Source: Planctomycetota bacterium (GTDB taxonomy: Bacteria > Planctomycetota > UBA1135 > GCA-002686595). Taken from it: a stretch of DNA of 64,000 bases. A program made the translations under genes and the position numbers. The DNA lies in contig JADJNY010000015.1 of the NCBI GenBank assembly GCA_016714045.1, positions 558,001 to 622,000 on the forward strand, given 5' to 3'. Positions 37,658 to 46,674 of the stretch are shown here, in pieces; positions within the stretch are counted from its first letter, which is position 1; each line of letters begins with the position of its first letter. The notes below the pieces were generated by a model that did not search any database, had not been told where the DNA came from, and saw only the letters and a list, made by a program, of their open reading frames with translations.

Positions 37658-38017
37658 TCAGCCGACGCGTCGGCCCTCGATCACGATCTCGCGCGGTGCC
37701 CCGCCGCCTCCGCTCGAGCCGGAACCGCCGTCGCCCCCGCCGGCGCGGCGCCGGCGCGAGCGCGAGCTCGTCCCGAGCAAGCCGAGGTCGATCAGAAGCG
37801 CAGTGACCATCGCCGCGATGCCGATCGGCGTCCACGCGCGCTCGCCGTAGTGCATCGCGAAGGCGTACGCGAGCGTGGTCGTCGGGAGGAAGATCCACCC
37901 GAGGAACGGCCAGAACTTCGTCTCGTAGGCCCAGCCGACGTAGTCGGTGAACAGCCACAAGACGAGCAGCACGACACGCGGCGCGGAGAGCGCCAGGCAA
38001 CCGATCAGGCAGGGCAC
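37658..38017 (-). CDS. Small membrane protein
   Basis: About 119 residues. I choose GTG 38017 as start because it gives a compact protein beginning at a hydrophobic segment; the frame is open further upstream inside the divergent mltA gene. Three membrane segments are visible: CLALSAPRVVLLVLWLFTDY, KFWPFLGWIFLPTTTLAYAF and IGIAAMVTALLIDLGLL, followed by a Gly/Ser/Arg-rich tail. Short proteins with the same 'RVVL..WLF....W..PLLG..F.P.TTL.Y' pattern are common uncharacterised membrane proteins in several phyla. Function unknown. Confidence 0.7.
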   Translation of the reverse strand: MPCLIGCLALSAPRVVLLVLWLFTDYVGWAYETKFWPFLGWIFLPTTTLAYAFAMHYGERAWTPIGIAAMVTALLIDLGLLGTSSRSRRRRAGGGDGGSGSSGGGGAPREIVIEGRRVG

Positions 38018-38128
38018 GTTTTCGAGTTTGGAAACGCGCGGGTCGGATGGCAAGCTCGCCCTCGGGAGACACGTGACGTTCGCGCCGCACCGTGCGCGGC
38101 CCGCCCTCGCGTCCTCCTCACGCGCACC

Positions 38129-39286
38129 ATGAAGAACGTCCTCCTCGCCGCCCTGCTCCTCGTCACCACCGCCGCCTGCAAGACCACGCCCGACTACGGC
38201 AAACCCCTGCCGCCCGGCGCGCCGGCCTTGATCCCGCTCGAGCCCGGCGAAGCGCACCCCGCGTTCGCGCAGCAGTGGACGGAACGCCAGGACCTCCTGC
38301 CCGCGCTCGAGCAGTCGCTCGCGTGGATGAAGCGCAAGACGAGCGAGCAGCACTTCCCGATCGAAGGCGTGTCCCACGAGCGCGCGCTGAAGAGCCTGGT
38401 GCGCTTCAAGGAGCTCCTGACGACCACGAAGAGCGAGCAGGAATTCCACGACGCGGTCGAGGCCGAGTACCAGATCTACAAGAGCGCCGGCTGGAACGGC
38501 CGCGGCGGCGGCGTGCTCTTCACCGGGTACTGCACGCCGATCTTGAAGGGGGCGCTGAAGCAGGACGCGCAGCACACGCATCCGCTCTACGCCCTCCCGC
38601 CCGACCTCGTGAAGGGCCCCGCCGGCGAGATCCTCGGTCAGCAGACGGAGAGCGGCCTCCAGCCCTACCCCACGCGCAACGCGATCGAGGCGGGCGCCTT
38701 GCTGGAGGGCAAGAATCTCGAGCTCGTCTGGCTCGCCGATCCGCTCGACGCGTACATCGCGCACGTGAACGGCTCCGCGTTCGTCGAGCTCCCGAACGGC
38801 GAGCTCTTCAAGCTCGGTTACGCCGGCAAGAACGGACAGCCGTACACGTCGCTCGGCGGCGAGCTCGTGAAGGACAAGCAGATGCGCAAGGACGAGGTCT
38901 CGCTCGCCGGCATCCGACGCTGGGCGAAGGAGCACCCCGACCAGCTCGCGGAGTACCTCGACCGCAACGCGTCCTATGTCTTCTTCACGCGCATCGACCA
39001 CAACCCGCACGGCTCGCTGAACGTGCCCGTGACCGGCTGGCGCTCGCTCGCGACGGACAAGACGCTCTTCCCGCGCGGCGCGATCGTCTACGTCGACACG
39101 AAGCTGCACGCGAACACGAACCACGGCGCGCAGGTGGACGATTTCCTCTTCGACCAGGACACGGGCGGCGCGATCCGCACCGCCGGTCGCGCGGACGTGT
39201 ACCTCGGCGTGGGACCCGAGGCCGAAGCCGTCGCCGGCGCCACGCGCGCCGAGGGACAGCTCTACTACTTCTTCCTGCGCGAGTGA
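38129..39286 (+). CDS. mltA: MltA-family lytic transglycosylase (lipoprotein)
   Basis: 385 residues from ATG 38129. The signal peptide ends in a lipobox-like VTTAAC, so it is probably anchored in the membrane. MltA cleaves the MurNAc-GlcNAc bond of peptidoglycan with 1,6-anhydro formation. The family core is present: GVLFTGYCTPIL near the N-terminus, QPYPTRNAIEAG (barrel domain) and the C-terminal 3D domain with DTGGAIRTAGRADVYLG, containing the catalytic Asp. The presence of mltA implies a peptidoglycan wall, relevant for a planctomycete. A 36-bp tandem repeat starts 9 bp after the stop. Confidence 0.92.
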   Translation: MKNVLLAALLLVTTAACKTTPDYGKPLPPGAPALIPLEPGEAHPAFAQQWTERQDLLPALEQSLAWMKRKTSEQHFPIEGVSHERALKSLVRFKELLTTTKSEQEFHDAVEAEYQIYKSAGWNGRGGGVLFTGYCTPILKGALKQDAQHTHPLYALPPDLVKGPAGEILGQQTESGLQPYPTRNAIEAGALLEGKNLELVWLADPLDAYIAHVNGSAFVELPNGELFKLGYAGKNGQPYTSLGGELVKDKQMRKDEVSLAGIRRWAKEHPDQLAEYLDRNASYVFFTRIDHNPHGSLNVPVTGWRSLATDKTLFPRGAIVYVDTKLHANTNHGAQVDDFLFDQDTGGAIRTAGRADVYLGVGPEAEAVAGATRAEGQLYYFFLRE

Positions 39287-39294
39287 GCGCGCCC

Positions 39295-39402
39295 CGGCCG
39301 AGCAAGGCCTCGCGGCCGAGCGAGCTCACTCGGTCGAGCAGGGCCTTGCGGCCAAGCGCGCTGACCCGGCCCAGCAGTCCCTTCCGGCCGAACGAACCCT
39401 CC
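39295..39402 (+). repeat. 36-bp tandem repeat, three copies
   Basis: Units 39295-39330, 39331-39366 and 39367-39402 share CGGxCGAGCAGGGCCT and GCGGCCGAGCGxGCT. They start 9 bp after the mltA stop and end 3 bp before the MOSC start codon, so they fill the whole intergenic gap. Confidence 0.85.
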
Positions 39403-39404
39403 GG

Positions 39405-39866
39405 ATGAGCCCGTCACCGAACGTCGGCCGCGTGCTCGCGGTGTGCCTCGGCCCCGGCGGGATCCCCAAGCACCCGGTCGACAGCGCGGAGGTCGTCGAG
39501 CTCGGCCTCGTCGGCGACGCGCACCGGTTCCGCTTCCACGGCGGCGCACACCGCGCCGTTTGCCTCTTCTCGATCGAGGACTACCGCGCGCTCGAAGCCG
39601 ACGGTGTGCGCGCGACCCCGCCGGGCGCGTACGGCGAGAACCTGCTCACCGAGGGCCTCGACTACGCGCGCCTCGCCGCCGGCGACCGCCTGCGCGTCGG
39701 CGCCGTCGTCGAGATCGAGCTTCACGACGTGCGCGAACCCTGCGGCACACTGAAATCGGTCGATGCGCGCTTCCCCAACCTGATGCTCGGCCGCAGCGGA
39801 TTCGTCTGCCGCGTGGTGCGCGGCGGGTCGGTGCGGCCGGGCGACGCGGTCGAACAGCTGGGGTAA
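39405..39866 (+). CDS. MOSC domain protein
   Basis: 153 residues, the length of a stand-alone MOSC domain. Typical features are PVDSAEVVELGLVGDAHRFR, the GAYGENLLTEGLD stretch and the conserved cysteine in REPCGTL. MOSC proteins bind or transfer sulfur in molybdenum-cofactor-type chemistry. The usual partner moa/moe genes are absent from the window. Translation probably follows mltA across the 36-bp repeat array, since no separate ribosome-binding site is evident. Confidence 0.85.
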   Translation: MSPSPNVGRVLAVCLGPGGIPKHPVDSAEVVELGLVGDAHRFRFHGGAHRAVCLFSIEDYRALEADGVRATPPGAYGENLLTEGLDYARLAAGDRLRVGAVVEIELHDVREPCGTLKSVDARFPNLMLGRSGFVCRVVRGGSVRPGDAVEQLG

Positions 39867-40058
39867 GGGTGCTCGACCTCCCCCGGGGTCTCAGCCGACG
39901 CGCTCTGGACACCGCAGCGACAGGGGGCGCACGCGCTCCACTGTGTCGGTTCCCCGTACCGCGTCGGAAGCCGACGAGGAGCTCGAGGGACCCCGGCGTA
40001 GGTCGCTGGACCGGGGTGGGGCGGCAAGGCGGCAAGCCAAGCTGTCGAGCCGCTGCTT

Positions 40059-40097
40059 ATGCTGTTTGACGGATAGCATTACCTGGAATTATGCTGT
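40059..40097 (+). promoter_or_regulatory. Operator-like cluster of ATGCTGT half-sites before the ATPase gene
   Basis: ATGCTGT occurs at 40059-40065 and 40091-40097, and its inverse (ATAGCAT, one mismatch) at 40073-40079. Together they form two inverted repeats. The last half-site ends 8 bp before the ATG at 40105. The stretch is AT-richer than its surroundings. This pattern fits a repressor binding over the promoter. Confidence 0.45.
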
Positions 40098-40104
40098 CTG
40101 CCAG

Positions 40105-41595
40105 ATGGCCTCGAAAGCGAAGCGGGGGGGGTGGCGACCAGGACGGGAGGACCTCGCCGCCGCCCTCGAGGAACAGAACCCGTGGCACTCCACCGGCAAG
40201 GTGCCGGAGCACCTAGCCCCGACAGCGGAACGCCCTCTCGCCCAGTATCTCCCGCAGATGCAGCTGCGGACGGAGTCGCGGCGGTTCGAGCTGATCCTTG
40301 GACCGCGGCGCGTCGGCAAGACCACGGCGATGTACCAGACCATCCGGTCGCTGCTCGGTCGGGGCGTGCCCACGCACCAGCTCTGGTGGCTGCGGTTGGA
40401 TCACCCGCTCTTCCTCGCGCACGACCTCGGGTCGTTGGTGCGAGGCGTGATCGACGCTTCGTCCGCGACGCGCGAGCAGCCCGCGCATCTCTTCCTCGAC
40501 GAACTGACCTACGCGAAGGACTGGGATCTCTGGCTCAAGACGTTCTACGACGAGCACTGGCCCGTTCGCATCTGGGCCACCTCGAGCGCAACAGCCGCGT
40601 TGCGCGAGGGTCGGACGGAGAGCGGCGTCGGGCGTTGGGATGAGCGTTATCTCACGCCCTACCTGTTCTCCGAGTACCTCGACCTGGTCGACCGTCCGCT
40701 CCTCGTGCCACTCGCGAACGATCTGTTCGACACGCTCGGTTCCTGTCTCGAGCGTCCGATCGAGTTCGCCGCGCTCGATCCGCTGCGCGTCTTGCTCATG
40801 CTGATCGGCGGCTTCCCTGAACTCCTCCACCTCACGAAGTCGACGGCGCCGGAGGAGCTGCAAGGTGCCTTCGTGCGCGCCCAGCACATGCTCCGGAGCG
40901 ATGCCGTGGAGCGCGCCATCTACAAGGACATCCCACAGGTGTTCGGTGTCGACAACCCCATCGTGCTGGAGCGACTGCTCTACGTCCTGGCGGGACGGAT
41001 GACCGGCATCCTCTCGCCCGCGGGCATCTGCCAGGAACTCGGGGGCCTCACGCAGCCGACGTTCGACAAGTACCTGTCTTACCTCGAACGCTCGTACCTC
41101 GTGTTCACACTGCAGAACTACTCGGGCAACGAAGCCTCAATCCAAAAGCGAGGGCGCAAGCTGTACTTCGTCGACGGAGCTGTGCGCAGCGCTGCGTTGC
41201 TCCGTGGCCTGGCGCCGCTCGTGAACTCGGAGGAGTCGGGCCATCTCATCGAGAACCTGGTGGCGAGCCACCTCCATGCCCTGGCTCAGCAAGCTGGACA
41301 CCGCCTGTTCCACTGGCGCGAGAACGAGGACGAGGTGGATCTCATCCTGGATCACCCGACGTCGCCCATGGCGTTCGAGGTGGCCTCGCGCCCCAATCAA
41401 TCGCGGCGTGGCCTGCTCGCGCTCCAGCGGCGGCATCCGAAGTTCGACGGACGTTGCTTCCTCGTGGCGCCGGGCTCGGTTCGAGTGACGTCCGCAGCGT
41501 CGAGCGACGGCATAGCGACGATTCCACTCGACCTGCTTCTGGTCGCCGTCGGCCGCCACGCCGAAGCTGCGCTGCGCGCTCGCATGGGTTGCTGA
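40105..41595 (+). CDS. AAA+ ATPase of the DUF4143 family
   Basis: 496 residues from ATG 40105; the frame is open upstream but lacks coding character. Walker A is LILGPRRVGKTTAMY (near residue 65), Walker B is AHLFLDELTYAKDW (near 133), and sensor-like ATSSATAALREGR follows. The C-terminal half has a winged-helix portion (AGICQELGGLTQPTFDKYLSYLE split here as AGICQELGG and FDKYLSYLERSYLV) and a nuclease-like end with ENEDEVDLILD (the D-x-D/E-V-D pattern of DUF4143 proteins). Such ATPases are common in accessory DNA and are often horizontally acquired. Its role is unknown. The preceding operator-like repeats suggest its own regulation. Confidence 0.85.
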   Translation: MASKAKRGGWRPGREDLAAALEEQNPWHSTGKVPEHLAPTAERPLAQYLPQMQLRTESRRFELILGPRRVGKTTAMYQTIRSLLGRGVPTHQLWWLRLDHPLFLAHDLGSLVRGVIDASSATREQPAHLFLDELTYAKDWDLWLKTFYDEHWPVRIWATSSATAALREGRTESGVGRWDERYLTPYLFSEYLDLVDRPLLVPLANDLFDTLGSCLERPIEFAALDPLRVLLMLIGGFPELLHLTKSTAPEELQGAFVRAQHMLRSDAVERAIYKDIPQVFGVDNPIVLERLLYVLAGRMTGILSPAGICQELGGLTQPTFDKYLSYLERSYLVFTLQNYSGNEASIQKRGRKLYFVDGAVRSAALLRGLAPLVNSEESGHLIENLVASHLHALAQQAGHRLFHWRENEDEVDLILDHPTSPMAFEVASRPNQSRRGLLALQRRHPKFDGRCFLVAPGSVRVTSAASSDGIATIPLDLLLVAVGRHAEAALRARMGC

Positions 41596-41648
41596 CCGCC
41601 TCCCCCGCGGCGCGCGAGCGGCGAACGCGCGTGGGGTATCCTCTTGGA

Positions 41649-42428
41649 GTGAAGGAATCGCACGACGATTCGGCCTCGGGATTGGGCTCCACGGCCTCCT
41701 CGCTCGGCGCCGCGGACGACGCCGCGAACCTCGCGTACGACGAGGCGCAGGACCGCATGGCGCTCCTGCCCAACTACTACAGGTGGATCGCGAGCCACTT
41801 CCGCGACCACGTGCGCGGGACGGTGCTCGAGCTCGGCTCCGGCGCGGGCATGGTCGTGCAGCACTACCTCGACCGCGCGGAGCACGTCGTCGGCGTCGAC
41901 GTGAACGCCGAGCTCCTGCGCCGGCTCGAGGCGCGGCATCCCGGCGGGCGTGTGCGCGGCGTGCAGGTCGACCTGCGCGGCGACTGGCGCGAGCTCGACG
42001 GACTCGCCGCGGACGTCGTGATCGCGCTCGACGTGCTCGAGCACTTCGAGGACGACGCCGCGTTCGTCGCGCGCGCGAAAGCGCATCTCGCGCCGAACGG
42101 CGTGCTCGTGCTCAAGGTCCCCGCGCAGTCGCGCCTCTACGGCCCGATGGACGAGGCGTCGGGCCACTTCCGTCGCTACGACGCCGAGCCGCTGCGCGCC
42201 TTGCTCGCGCGCGCGGGCTTCGAGACGCTCGCGTTGCGCCCGATGAACCCGGTCGGCGCGTGGGCGTACCGCTTCAAGCGCGAGAAGAAGACGAACTTCT
42301 CGAAGAGCATCTCGCCGGCGAAGCTGCGCGTCGCGAACGCGCTGATGCCGGTGCTGGCGACGCTCGACCACGTGCCCGGCCTCGCTGGATTGAGCTGGAT
42401 CGGCGTGTTCCGCCGCTCCGGCGCGTGA
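41649..42428 (+). CDS. SAM-dependent methyltransferase (class I)
   Basis: 259 residues from GTG 41649; a TTG four bases earlier is out of frame and the frame upstream is not coding-like. Motif I is GTVLELGSGAGMV, motif II region is HVVGVDVNAEL, and motif IV/V is ADVVIALDVLEHFED, followed by LAPNGVLVLKVPAQ. The DVLEH plus HFRRYDAEPLR pattern is that of small-molecule or polysaccharide-linked methyltransferases (Methyltransf_23-like). Substrate unknown. It starts 53 bp after the ATPase gene but its relation to it is unclear. Confidence 0.85.
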   Translation: MKESHDDSASGLGSTASSLGAADDAANLAYDEAQDRMALLPNYYRWIASHFRDHVRGTVLELGSGAGMVVQHYLDRAEHVVGVDVNAELLRRLEARHPGGRVRGVQVDLRGDWRELDGLAADVVIALDVLEHFEDDAAFVARAKAHLAPNGVLVLKVPAQSRLYGPMDEASGHFRRYDAEPLRALLARAGFETLALRPMNPVGAWAYRFKREKKTNFSKSISPAKLRVANALMPVLATLDHVPGLAGLSWIGVFRRSGA

Positions 42429-42602
42429 GCGGGAGCGGAGCGCACCGCGCCGTGCGGTGCGGCCGAGCGCGAACTCGACGCCCGGACGGCATGGACCCCC
42501 GAGCGCGAACTTCGGGCGCGCGCGACGACTACGCAGGTCGAACCGCCTGCGCAGCACGCCGGACTTGTGCCCTTCGCCTCGCGCGGATCGAATGGCGGCG
42601 CC

Positions 42603-43469
42603 ATGCAGCTCTCGCTCCGATCCCTGGCGTGCCTCGTCCTGCTCTCCGCCGGACTCGCCTGCCGCAGCGGACCGCAGGGCGACGAAGCGCCGCGCGCGTA
42701 CGGCGACGTGCGCTCGCAAGCTCCCGCGCGGTTGCCGTCGGCCCAGCAACGACCCGCGCAGCCCAAGGCCGCGCCCGCGGAGCTCGCTCCGCCCGCCGCC
42801 GACGCCGCGCGCGCCACGGAAGCCACGCGCCTCGACGCGCATCCGCACCACGGTGCCCCGACGAACCGCGACCCGAAGGGCCAGCGCGACGTCGAGAAGT
42901 ACATCGAGATGCTCGAGAGCAAGGAGCGCGAGAAGGAGCTCCGCATCGACGTCGTGATCGCGAAGCTCGAGCTCCCGCGCAACGCCGTGATCGGCGACCT
43001 CGGCTGCGGCCCCGGCCTCTTCACGATGGCCTTCGCCGCCGCGTGCCCCGAGGGCCTCGTCTACGCGAGCGACCTCGAGCCCGCCCAGATCGACCGCGTG
43101 CGCGGGAAGGTCGAGCAGCGCGGGCTGCGCAACGTGGTCCCCGTCCTCGCCGGCGCGCAGGATCCGCACTTCCCGCTCGCGAGCCTCGACGTCGTGTTCC
43201 TCGCGGACACGTACCATCACCTCGAGGACCGCATCGCCTACTTCAAGCGACTGAAGGACGTGCTCAAGCCCGAAGGCCGCCTCGTCGTGCTCGACTACAA
43301 GCCCGGCAAGCTCCCCGTCGGCCCTCCGCCCGAGCACAAGCTGCCCGAGGGCCTGATGAACAAGGAGCTCGAGCGCGCGGGCTACCTCTTGATCGACCGG
43401 TTCAACACGCACGCGTTCCACGACTTCGAGGTCTGGCGCCCGCGGCGCGCGTGGGAACGCGGCGAGTAA
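42603..43469 (+). CDS. SAM methyltransferase carrying a lipoprotein signal
   Basis: 288 residues from ATG 42603. The N-terminus (SLACLVLLSAGLACRSG) is a good lipoprotein signal with lipobox GLAC, followed by a long Pro/Ala/Gln-rich linker to about residue 85. The catalytic part has motif I VIGDLGCGPGLFTMAF, LVYASDLEPAQID and LDVVFLADTYHHLED, that is, an intact Rossmann methyltransferase. Methyltransferases need cytoplasmic S-adenosylmethionine, so export is unexpected. Either the signal is a membrane tether facing the cytoplasm, or the protein binds another ligand. It may be co-transcribed with the small gene at 43538. Confidence 0.8.
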   Translation: MQLSLRSLACLVLLSAGLACRSGPQGDEAPRAYGDVRSQAPARLPSAQQRPAQPKAAPAELAPPAADAARATEATRLDAHPHHGAPTNRDPKGQRDVEKYIEMLESKEREKELRIDVVIAKLELPRNAVIGDLGCGPGLFTMAFAAACPEGLVYASDLEPAQIDRVRGKVEQRGLRNVVPVLAGAQDPHFPLASLDVVFLADTYHHLEDRIAYFKRLKDVLKPEGRLVVLDYKPGKLPVGPPPEHKLPEGLMNKELERAGYLLIDRFNTHAFHDFEVWRPRRAWERGE

Positions 43470-43537
43470 GCTCTTGCGCGCTCGACCTGCTCGCGTCGCC
43501 GCCCTAGCATGGCCGCCCAGCCACCGAAGGAACCCGC

Positions 43538-43774
43538 ATGGCCAGCTATCAGGTGAAGAGCTACACGGTCCGCCCGGTCGAGGGTGACGACCAGATCGAA
43601 GTCGTGATCGTCGCTTCGGACGGCAGCAAGTGGGAGTACGGCATCCCGTTCAGCCGCTCCACCGGTCGCTACATGTTCGAGGAGATCGACGTGCTCGCGA
43701 ACGACTTCGGTGACGACTTCGCCGAGGAGCTGACGGAGAAGATCGACGAGCTCGTCGAGTCGCTGACGGAGTGA
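43538..43774 (+). CDS. Small acidic hypothetical protein
   Basis: 78 residues (MASYQVKSYTVRPVEGDD...). Beta-strand-like N-terminal half (EVVIVASDGSKWEYGIPFSR) and an acidic helical C-terminal half (FAEELTEKIDELVESLTE). Codon usage agrees with real coding DNA, and an AAGGAA is 8 bp before the ATG. No known family recognised. It sits 68 bp after the lipoprotein-methyltransferase gene, perhaps in the same operon. Confidence 0.75.
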   Translation: MASYQVKSYTVRPVEGDDQIEVVIVASDGSKWEYGIPFSRSTGRYMFEEIDVLANDFGDDFAEELTEKIDELVESLTE

Positions 43775-44038
43775 CGCGGGGCGCGATCGCGCGCGTGTAC
43801 GACGAGCGGACGAACCCTCCGGCGCTCTGCGCTCGCGCCAGCTGCTCGTTCGAGCGTGCCCACGCGTCGAATGCCGCCTGTCACATCGCGCCTAACCGCG
43901 CTCGACGCCGGCGAGATCGCGCGACTCGGCGTGTCCGCGCTCCGCAGATTTGCGCTCACGGAGAACCCAACTCGCGGACTTGGTCGGCAACGCGCGCTCG
44001 CCGTCCGATCGCGGGCCGTTCCGACGGCCGCGCGCCCG

Positions 44039-46549
44039 TCACGGGAAGCGCAGCTCGACGTCCTGCGCGCCGCCGCGCACGCCTTTCTTGCGCGCGTAGG
44101 CCGACGGATCCGGAGCCTGATCGAGCGCGGCGCGGTCGCCGGGCGACGTCGGCGGTCGCGCTTCGAGCTCGTGCTCCTGGTCTGGGTCGAGCAGGAGTTG
44201 GAACCGCCCCTGCGTGTCCGTGAGGATCGCCGCGAGCTGGCTCCCGCGCGCGTTCTTCGCGTTGACGTAGATCGAAGCCATCGGCTGGCCCTCGCGATCG
44301 AGCACGACGCCGCGCGCGTACTTGCCCGCGACGAGCACGATCTCGAGCGCTTTCGTCCCCGCCTCGACGTCGTCGACGATGCGATTCGCGTAGAGCGTGC
44401 CCGCGGCCTCGCTGCCCTCGCGGTTCTCGGGCCACGCGAGCACCTGATAACGCCCGGCCGGCAGCGCAGGCGCGAGGAACGTCCCGTCCGATCCCGTGCG
44501 CAGCGGCGCATGCCCCATGCGCGTGCCGTCGGCCATGCGCAGCGACAGGTTCACCATCGGCATCGGCGCGCCGGTCGGATCGAGGACGCGCCCCGCGATC
44601 ACGAGGCCGAGATCGACGACGAGCACGAGGTCGGCGCGCTCCTCGCCCGCTTTCACCTCGACCTCGAGCTTCGGCCGCTCGCGCGCGCCCGCGACGTCGG
44701 CCTCGATCACGAGCCGTCCCGCGGGCAAGTCGGTGATGCAGAAACGCCCGAGGTCGTCCGTGCGGAACGGGAGTTCGCGCGTCCGCGCGCGCCACGCCGC
44801 GGAGCGCGCGCCGAGCCCGCTGCGCGGCGCGGGTGTCGTGCTCGTGTCGCTCGTCGAGCCGGCGCTCGAGCCCGCGGATGGCGCGCCGCCCGGCGCGGGA
44901 GCGGTGACGGTGCTCGACGGCCCCTCGAGCGCCCCGCCCGCGGCCGAACCGCGCGGGTTCCGAGGAGCGGCGCCTGCGGCCGAACCACTCGACTCCGGCG
45001 GAGCGTTGCCCACGGAAGAACCGCGCGGATCCCGAGGAGCGGCGCCCGCGGCCGAACCGCTCGACTCCAGCGGAGCGTTGCCCGCGGAAGAGCCGCGCGG
45101 TTCCCCTGAAGCCGTGCTGCCTGACGTCCCGGGCGCTGCGCTCGGGAGCTCGAGTACGCGCGCGAAGAGCATCGCACCCGCGACGGGCTTGCCCGCGCCG
45201 TCGAGCACGCGTCCGCTCGCCGTCGCGCTCGCCGCGAGCACTACGTCGCCGAGCTCGACGACCGCGCTCTGCGCCTCGGTCGCGGGGAACGGCACGAGCA
45301 CGCGACCGTGGCCGCGCGCGAGCACCCAGAGCTCGTGCGTCACGTCCGCGCGCAAGTCGACGAGCTCGAAGCGTCCTTCCGCGTCGGTTCGCGCGGCGCG
45401 GACGTCGTACGTGTCGAGCCGACCGCGCACGTTGCGCGCCTCGACGCGCGCGTTGGGGACCGGCGTCGTCGCATCGCTCGCGAGCAGGCGTCCGCGCGCG
45501 CGGCGCGCTGGAACGAGCTCGAAGTCGACGCGTTCCGACGCGGGCTCCGTCGGTCCGCCTTTCACGGTCTTCGACGCGTGGCCGTAACCGCGCGCTTCGA
45601 CGTGCAGGAGGAACGCTCGATCCGCGGGCACGCCGGGCCACGCGTACTCGCCCTGCGCGTCCGTCGTCACCGTGCGTCCGTGGAGCCCCGGCCCGATGCC
45701 GAGCCGAGCTCCCGCGATGGGCGACTTCGACCGCGCGTCGAGCACGCGGCCGCGCACCGTCGCGCCCGGCGCGAGCGCGACGACGCGCTCGACGACCTCA
45801 CCCGCCTTCAGCTCGACGCGCGCGGGCCGCGGTACGACGGTGTCGACGGGTGCGACCTCCACCATCACGGGGCCCGCGGGCAGCGCGTCGAAGCGCGCGA
45901 TCCCGAGCGCGTCCGTGCGCGACTCCGCGAGCGAGGACCACGACGCATCGCTGCCTTCGCGCACGGGCTCGACCGCGACCGCGACGTCGCCGACGGGACC
46001 GCCGTCCTCGCGCGCGAGGCGCACGACGAGGCGCGCGGGAGCCGTCAGTCGCACGACGAGCTCCTCGCCCGCCGCCCGAAGCACGAAACGCGCCGGCGCG
46101 TAGCCGTCCTTCCCGACGTCGAGCTCGCACGGGAGCCCGCGCGGGACGCGCAGCGCGAACCGGCCGAGCTCGTCGCTCTCCGTGCGCGCGATCGACGTGC
46201 GGGTGCTCGCTTCCCCCAACGCGCCGGGGCCGACCTCGTCCAGGAACGCTTCGAGCCGCGCGCCCGGCACGGGCTCGTCGCGCTCGTCGACGACGCGGCC
46301 GAAGAGATCGTGCCGGCGATCGGCCGCGGCCGCCGTCGCGCTCGCCGTCCGCGGCGCGTCGACCGCGCTCGTGCGCGCGAGCTCCGCGCCCGCGGCATCG
46401 AGCGGCGCCGCCCCGCCCGTCGCCGAGGATTCGGTCGAGGCCGCGCCCCTCGAAGGCGACGCGTCGTCCCCCGCCTCGAACGCGCGCAACGCGACGAAGA
46501 GGACGACGAGGACCACGACGGCCGCCGCGATGCCGAGCCAAGTGCGCAT
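44039..46549 (-). CDS. Large membrane-anchored carboxypeptidase-regulatory-like protein with internal repeat
   Basis: 836 residues from ATG 46549; a TTG at 46558 is less likely. The anchor is MRTWLGIAAAVVVLVVLFVAL. At least seven beta-sandwich units follow, e.g. DLFGRVVDERDEPVPGARLE, RGRVLDARSKSPIAGARLG, GRLLASDATTPVPNARVEA and GRVLDPTGAPMPMVNLSL, each with the G-x-V-x-D core. Between two units sits a Gly/Ser/Ala/Pro-rich insertion of two 24-residue repeats (DNA 44949-45092). It is related to the cluster at 10.1-18.3 kb. Probably an elongated surface fibre or stalk. No catalytic domain is seen. Confidence 0.8.
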   Translation of the reverse strand: MRTWLGIAAAVVVLVVLFVALRAFEAGDDASPSRGAASTESSATGGAAPLDAAGAELARTSAVDAPRTASATAAAADRRHDLFGRVVDERDEPVPGARLEAFLDEVGPGALGEASTRTSIARTESDELGRFALRVPRGLPCELDVGKDGYAPARFVLRAAGEELVVRLTAPARLVVRLAREDGGPVGDVAVAVEPVREGSDASWSSLAESRTDALGIARFDALPAGPVMVEVAPVDTVVPRPARVELKAGEVVERVVALAPGATVRGRVLDARSKSPIAGARLGIGPGLHGRTVTTDAQGEYAWPGVPADRAFLLHVEARGYGHASKTVKGGPTEPASERVDFELVPARRARGRLLASDATTPVPNARVEARNVRGRLDTYDVRAARTDAEGRFELVDLRADVTHELWVLARGHGRVLVPFPATEAQSAVVELGDVVLAASATASGRVLDGAGKPVAGAMLFARVLELPSAAPGTSGSTASGEPRGSSAGNAPLESSGSAAGAAPRDPRGSSVGNAPPESSGSAAGAAPRNPRGSAAGGALEGPSSTVTAPAPGGAPSAGSSAGSTSDTSTTPAPRSGLGARSAAWRARTRELPFRTDDLGRFCITDLPAGRLVIEADVAGARERPKLEVEVKAGEERADLVLVVDLGLVIAGRVLDPTGAPMPMVNLSLRMADGTRMGHAPLRTGSDGTFLAPALPAGRYQVLAWPENREGSEAAGTLYANRIVDDVEAGTKALEIVLVAGKYARGVVLDREGQPMASIYVNAKNARGSQLAAILTDTQGRFQLLLDPDQEHELEARPPTSPGDRAALDQAPDPSAYARKKGVRGGAQDVELRFP
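44949..45110 (-). repeat. 72-bp in-frame tandem repeat inside the surface-protein gene
   Basis: Two full units (44949-45020, 45021-45092) and a partial third (45093-45110). Each encodes 24 residues of the form SSGSAAGAAPRDPRGSSVGN. The units differ by only a few bases, so the duplication is recent or homogenised. It lengthens a linker and keeps the frame. Confidence 0.85.
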
Positions 46550-46674
46550 GGGCTTCAAGCTACTGCGCGAAAGACGCCGTGGACATCAGGCGCGGGACGG
46601 CGGAGCTCCACGAGGTCCCACGGCCGTCGCGGAACCGAGCACCGTCGCCGATCGCGCTCACGCCCAGCCGTGCG

